Below are positions 6,977-8,564 of a DNA stretch of 8,564 nucleotides, one piece after another. The position numbers and the translations under genes were made by a program. Source of the DNA: G963664225 sp964538065 (GTDB lineage Bacteria; Verrucomicrobiota; Verrucomicrobiia; Limisphaerales; UBA1319); NCBI GenBank assembly GCA_964538065.1, contig CAZIDG010000138.1, positions 1 through 8,564 of the forward strand, written 5' to 3'. Each line of letters starts with the position of its first letter. Within the stretch, counting starts at the first letter, position 1. The notes beneath the pieces were generated by a model, which searched no databases, was not told the DNA's origin, and saw only the letters and a list, made by a program, of their open reading frames with translations.

Positions 6977-7410
6977 TCATTTGTGGGGAAGCTCCAGGCG
7001 TTGATTCCTGCCATGGCAAGGGAGGAGGGAGGTCCTCCCGGGTTGTCCCGTTAGTGGAAGGGGGTTCGAACGGTCTTGGCTTTCTTTATCCAGGGTATCT
7101 TTTCCACCCCAATGACTTACGATGTCCCGTCTCCGTTTTGCAGAACCCTTCCGACACGACCGCCAAAATAATAGTGCCGTGTCTGCCACCTCTTGATACT
7201 TTCTGGGCCGTTCGGACGCCATTTGCCGGATTCGAGATTGGTCCTGACAGGTCTGGCAAACGCGATAGGGCATGATCAGCCCATATTGGAGTCCGAAGAG
7301 TGGTGCTTGGAAGGTATGCAATACCTTGAAACACATTAACTTATCTGGCACCAGTCGGGTATTAGGCACATCCCAGTGATTTGCCTTCTGGCATTTCAGT
7401 CAGACATAAT
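6977..7410. other. Gene-free intergenic region with several inverted repeats
   Basis: No frame here has convincing protein character. Visible structures are: the palindrome GGGAGG-T-CCTCCC (7027-7039); GACACG/CGTGTC (7153-7158 with 7178-7183); TTTGCCGGAT (7222-7231) pairing with GTCTGGCAAA (7251-7260) over ten pairs, two of them wobble; and a perfect seven-pair hairpin AAGGTAT-GCA-ATACCTT (7311-7327). These could belong to a leader or small RNA upstream of the methyltransferase gene, or be chance. No clear promoter was found. Confidence 0.5.
7311..7327. repeat. Perfect inverted repeat, 7-bp stem with 3-base loop
   Basis: AAGGTAT (7311-7317) and ATACCTT (7321-7327) are exact reverse complements around GCA. 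The site lies 83 bases before the methyltransferase ATG. It has no following T-run on either strand, so it is more like an operator or RNA hairpin than a terminator. Confidence 0.5.
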
Positions 7411-8151
7411 ATGGCACTTAAAGAAGAGTTCGAGAGTTCCGGCAATTGGTTGTTCCGATGGCGCAGTTACTTTCCGTTGCTCATGATCGGTGTTTTCTTC
7501 CTGACACTGCAACAATTCCAATACCCTGGACACAGCGAAACCCTGGATCATGTGTGGGAAGTCCTGTGCCTTTCGGTCAGCTTTTTTGGCATGGCCATAC
7601 GGTTTTTTACCATTGGGCATACCCCAAGAGGAACGTCGGGCAGAAACACAAAAGCACAGGCTGCCGAGACGCTCAACACGACAGGCCTTTACTCCATCGT
7701 GCGCAACCCTTTGTATTTAGGGAATTTCTTCATGGGTCTGGGAATCGCGCTTTTTGCCCTCTTCTGGTGGTTGACGCTCATCTACATCCTGGCCTTCTGG
7801 CTTTATTATGAGCGGATCATTTTTGCGGAAGAGGCATTCCTACGAAACAAGTTCGGCGAGGAATACCTTCGGTGGGCGGACTCCACGCCTGCGTTCTTCC
7901 CGAAATTCAGCCAATACAGGAAACCAGCCCTGTCGTTCTCCTGGAAGAATGTCCTGAAACGTGAATACAACGGTTTTTTTGCGGTTGTGATTGTCATGTT
8001 TCTGCAGGAAACGATTGGCGAGTTGTATGTGAATCGAAAGCTGGAGTTCGATACAGGCTGGATCGTGTTGGTCGGTTTTAGTTTCATTACCTGGCTGACC
8101 CTTAGAATGCTCAAGAAATACACGACTGTGCTCAACGTAGAGGGCCGGTAA
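7411..8151 (+). CDS. ICMT/PEMT-type integral membrane methyltransferase
   Basis: The 246-residue polytopic protein has membrane segments near 18-36, 48-66, 101-136 (a helical pair), 188-205 and 215-233. The family signature is clear. GLYSIVRNPLYLGNF (92-106) carries the RNPxYxG motif that forms the S-adenosylmethionine pocket in ICMT-like enzymes. A hydrophobic hairpin (WWLTLIYILAFWLYYERIIF) follows, then EEAFLRNKFGEEYLRW (140-155) and the closing FFP (162-164). Known members methylate prenylcysteine carboxylates, phospholipid head groups or, for Leptospira LmtA, lipid A phosphate; the substrate here cannot be read from sequence. Beyond the usual end at about residue 165 lies an 80-residue extension with two further membrane segments, which may hold substrate specificity. 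The start is the ATG at 7411. The frame stays open to a TTG at 7381, but MALKEEFESSGN is the more natural beginning. No ribosome binding site is evident, and the gene appears to be transcribed alone. Confidence 0.87.
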   Translation: MALKEEFESSGNWLFRWRSYFPLLMIGVFFLTLQQFQYPGHSETLDHVWEVLCLSVSFFGMAIRFFTIGHTPRGTSGRNTKAQAAETLNTTGLYSIVRNPLYLGNFFMGLGIALFALFWWLTLIYILAFWLYYERIIFAEEAFLRNKFGEEYLRWADSTPAFFPKFSQYRKPALSFSWKNVLKREYNGFFAVVIVMFLQETIGELYVNRKLEFDTGWIVLVGFSFITWLTLRMLKKYTTVLNVEGR

Positions 8152-8174
8152 GACAGCGCCTGAAGGACTGCCTC

Positions 8175-8190
8175 TACAGGATGCCCTGTA
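8175..8190. repeat. Short hairpin downstream of the methyltransferase gene
   Basis: TACAGG (8175-8180) and CCTGTA (8185-8190) pair perfectly over a four-base loop, 23 bases after the stop codon. There is no T-run after it, so factor-independent termination is unlikely, although it may stabilise the transcript end. Confidence 0.4.
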
Positions 8191-8213
8191 CTGCTCCCCC
8201 CCAAAATGGCACA

Positions 8214-8269
8214 CGTGGTTAAGTGAGGAAAACCACGGTTCCTGGGGGGAAAGCAAACCTCCCCGTGGT
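8214..8269. promoter_or_regulatory. Mutually exclusive hairpin pair
   Basis: CGTGGTT (8214-8220) pairs with AACCACG (8231-8237) over a ten-base loop. The same central segment, ACCACGG (8232-8238), also pairs perfectly with CCGTGGT (8263-8269), and GGGGG (8244-8248) with CCTCC (8258-8262) extends that second helix. Only one of the two helices can form at a time. The arrangement resembles an attenuator or switch between the methyltransferase end and the antitoxin start. The function is inferred. Confidence 0.4.
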
Positions 8270-8347
8270 CCATCGGGCGGCGCGACAGACAACAGCACCC
8301 TTTGTCCTTACTTTTGATTCTTACCCAAATGCCTTACCTTTGGCTTG

Positions 8348-8383
8348 ATGAAAGCCACACTGACATCCAAAGGCCAAATCACC
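8348..8383 (+). pseudogene. Truncated AbrB/MazE-type antitoxin gene (first 12 codons)
   Basis: The ATG at 8348 opens MKATLTSKGQIT, a near-perfect match to the start of SpoVT/AbrB-fold antitoxins, where T-L-T-S-K-G-Q-I-T is followed by I-P-x-x-[IV]-R and the rest of the swapped-hairpin DNA-binding domain. Here the match ends abruptly after codon 12 (8383). The frame continues as NSGVRCGCLSIAY and onward to TAG at 8537-8539, giving a 63-residue chimera with no AbrB features after the break. Intact antitoxins are about 75-90 residues and usually lie just before a PIN-domain or MazF-type toxin gene, which is not in the window. The break coincides with entry into a hairpin-rich segment, suggesting insertion or deletion. 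The fragment alone should not bind DNA. Confidence 0.65.
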
Positions 8384-8564
8384 AACTCTGGGGTGCGATG
8401 TGGTTGTCTGAGCATTGCGTATGAGCCCATGTTACCCGAAGCCGCCTGGCGGGCAAGTGATTGGGGCATGATTTGGGCCGTCCTTTCAGGACTCATTGGG
8501 GTTTATCGAACGGTTTCCCAGGGCGTTGCCCTGGGCTAGGGCTAAGGCGCGCCGTTGGCGCTGA
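8384..8564. repeat. Hairpin-array element interrupting the antitoxin gene (runs off the window)
   Basis: Four short perfect hairpins follow one another, each with a three-base loop centred on T: CCGC-CTG-GCGG (8442-8452), GTCCT-TTC-AGGAC (8480-8492), CCCAGGGC-GTT-GCCCTGGG (8517-8535) and GCGCC-GTT-GGCGC (8549-8561). Their centres are 39, 40 and 29 bases apart. The last two share the loop GTT. The left boundary is set where AbrB similarity stops (8384); the right boundary is outside the window. It resembles dispersed palindromic repeats of the REP type and is probably non-coding. Confidence 0.5.

Noticed and set aside
7061..7075. GGTTCGAAC resembling a tRNA T-loop
   Set aside because: The flanking bases do not form the five-pair T-stem on either strand, and no acceptor, D or anticodon arm can be placed around it.
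6977..7369. 130-codon minus-strand reading frame in the intergenic region
   Set aside because: Its composition is not protein-like, it has no domain, signal or membrane segment, and it crosses all of the inverted repeats there.
8442..8561. CRISPR array as explanation for the regularly spaced hairpins
   Set aside because: The hairpins differ in sequence, so there is no repeated direct repeat with unique spacers.

Overview
The window looks like a chromosomal segment from a Gram-negative, fairly GC-rich bacterium, most likely of the Verrucomicrobiota (PVC group). This rests on gene content: a secreted double-NIPSNAP protein, a compact operon of ECF sigma factor, small one-helix membrane protein and LTPEQ-type membrane-anchored protein, a large Ski2-like helicase, and start sites mostly without strong Shine-Dalgarno sequences. 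The assignment is inferred from pattern only; no rRNA or other marker gene is present.

Layout. Positions 1-235 hold the decayed left end of an IS3-family insertion sequence. Positions 236-1252 (minus) encode a WG-repeat protein in visibly AT-richer DNA than the rest. Positions 1394-2170 (minus) encode a secreted protein with two NIPSNAP domains. Divergent from it, 2204-4813 (plus) encodes a DExH (DEYQ) superfamily 2 helicase of the Ski2/SUV3 type. Its upstream region carries two hairpins and a promoter-like sequence that bring its start codon into question.

Positions 4939-6229 (plus) form a tight three-gene operon, each junction an ATGA overlap: an ECF-type sigma factor, a candidate membrane anti-sigma factor and a CpxP-like anchored protein. 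This is a plausible envelope-sensing module. An unrecognised secreted protein follows (6302-6919), closed by a good intrinsic terminator at 6945-6975.

Positions 6976-7410 carry no convincing gene but several inverted repeats. Positions 7411-8151 (plus) encode an integral membrane methyltransferase of the isoprenylcysteine carboxyl methyltransferase (ICMT) type. The last 400 bases hold a pair of mutually exclusive hairpins (8214-8269), then the first 12 codons of an AbrB/MazE-type antitoxin gene (8348-8383). That reading frame runs into a non-homologous segment made of four short hairpins, all with three-base loops centred on T (8442-8561), which continues past the window edge.

No complete undescribed system is demonstrable here. 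The strongest leads are the hairpin array interrupting the antitoxin gene, the structured intergenic region 6976-7410, and the start and leader of the helicase gene.
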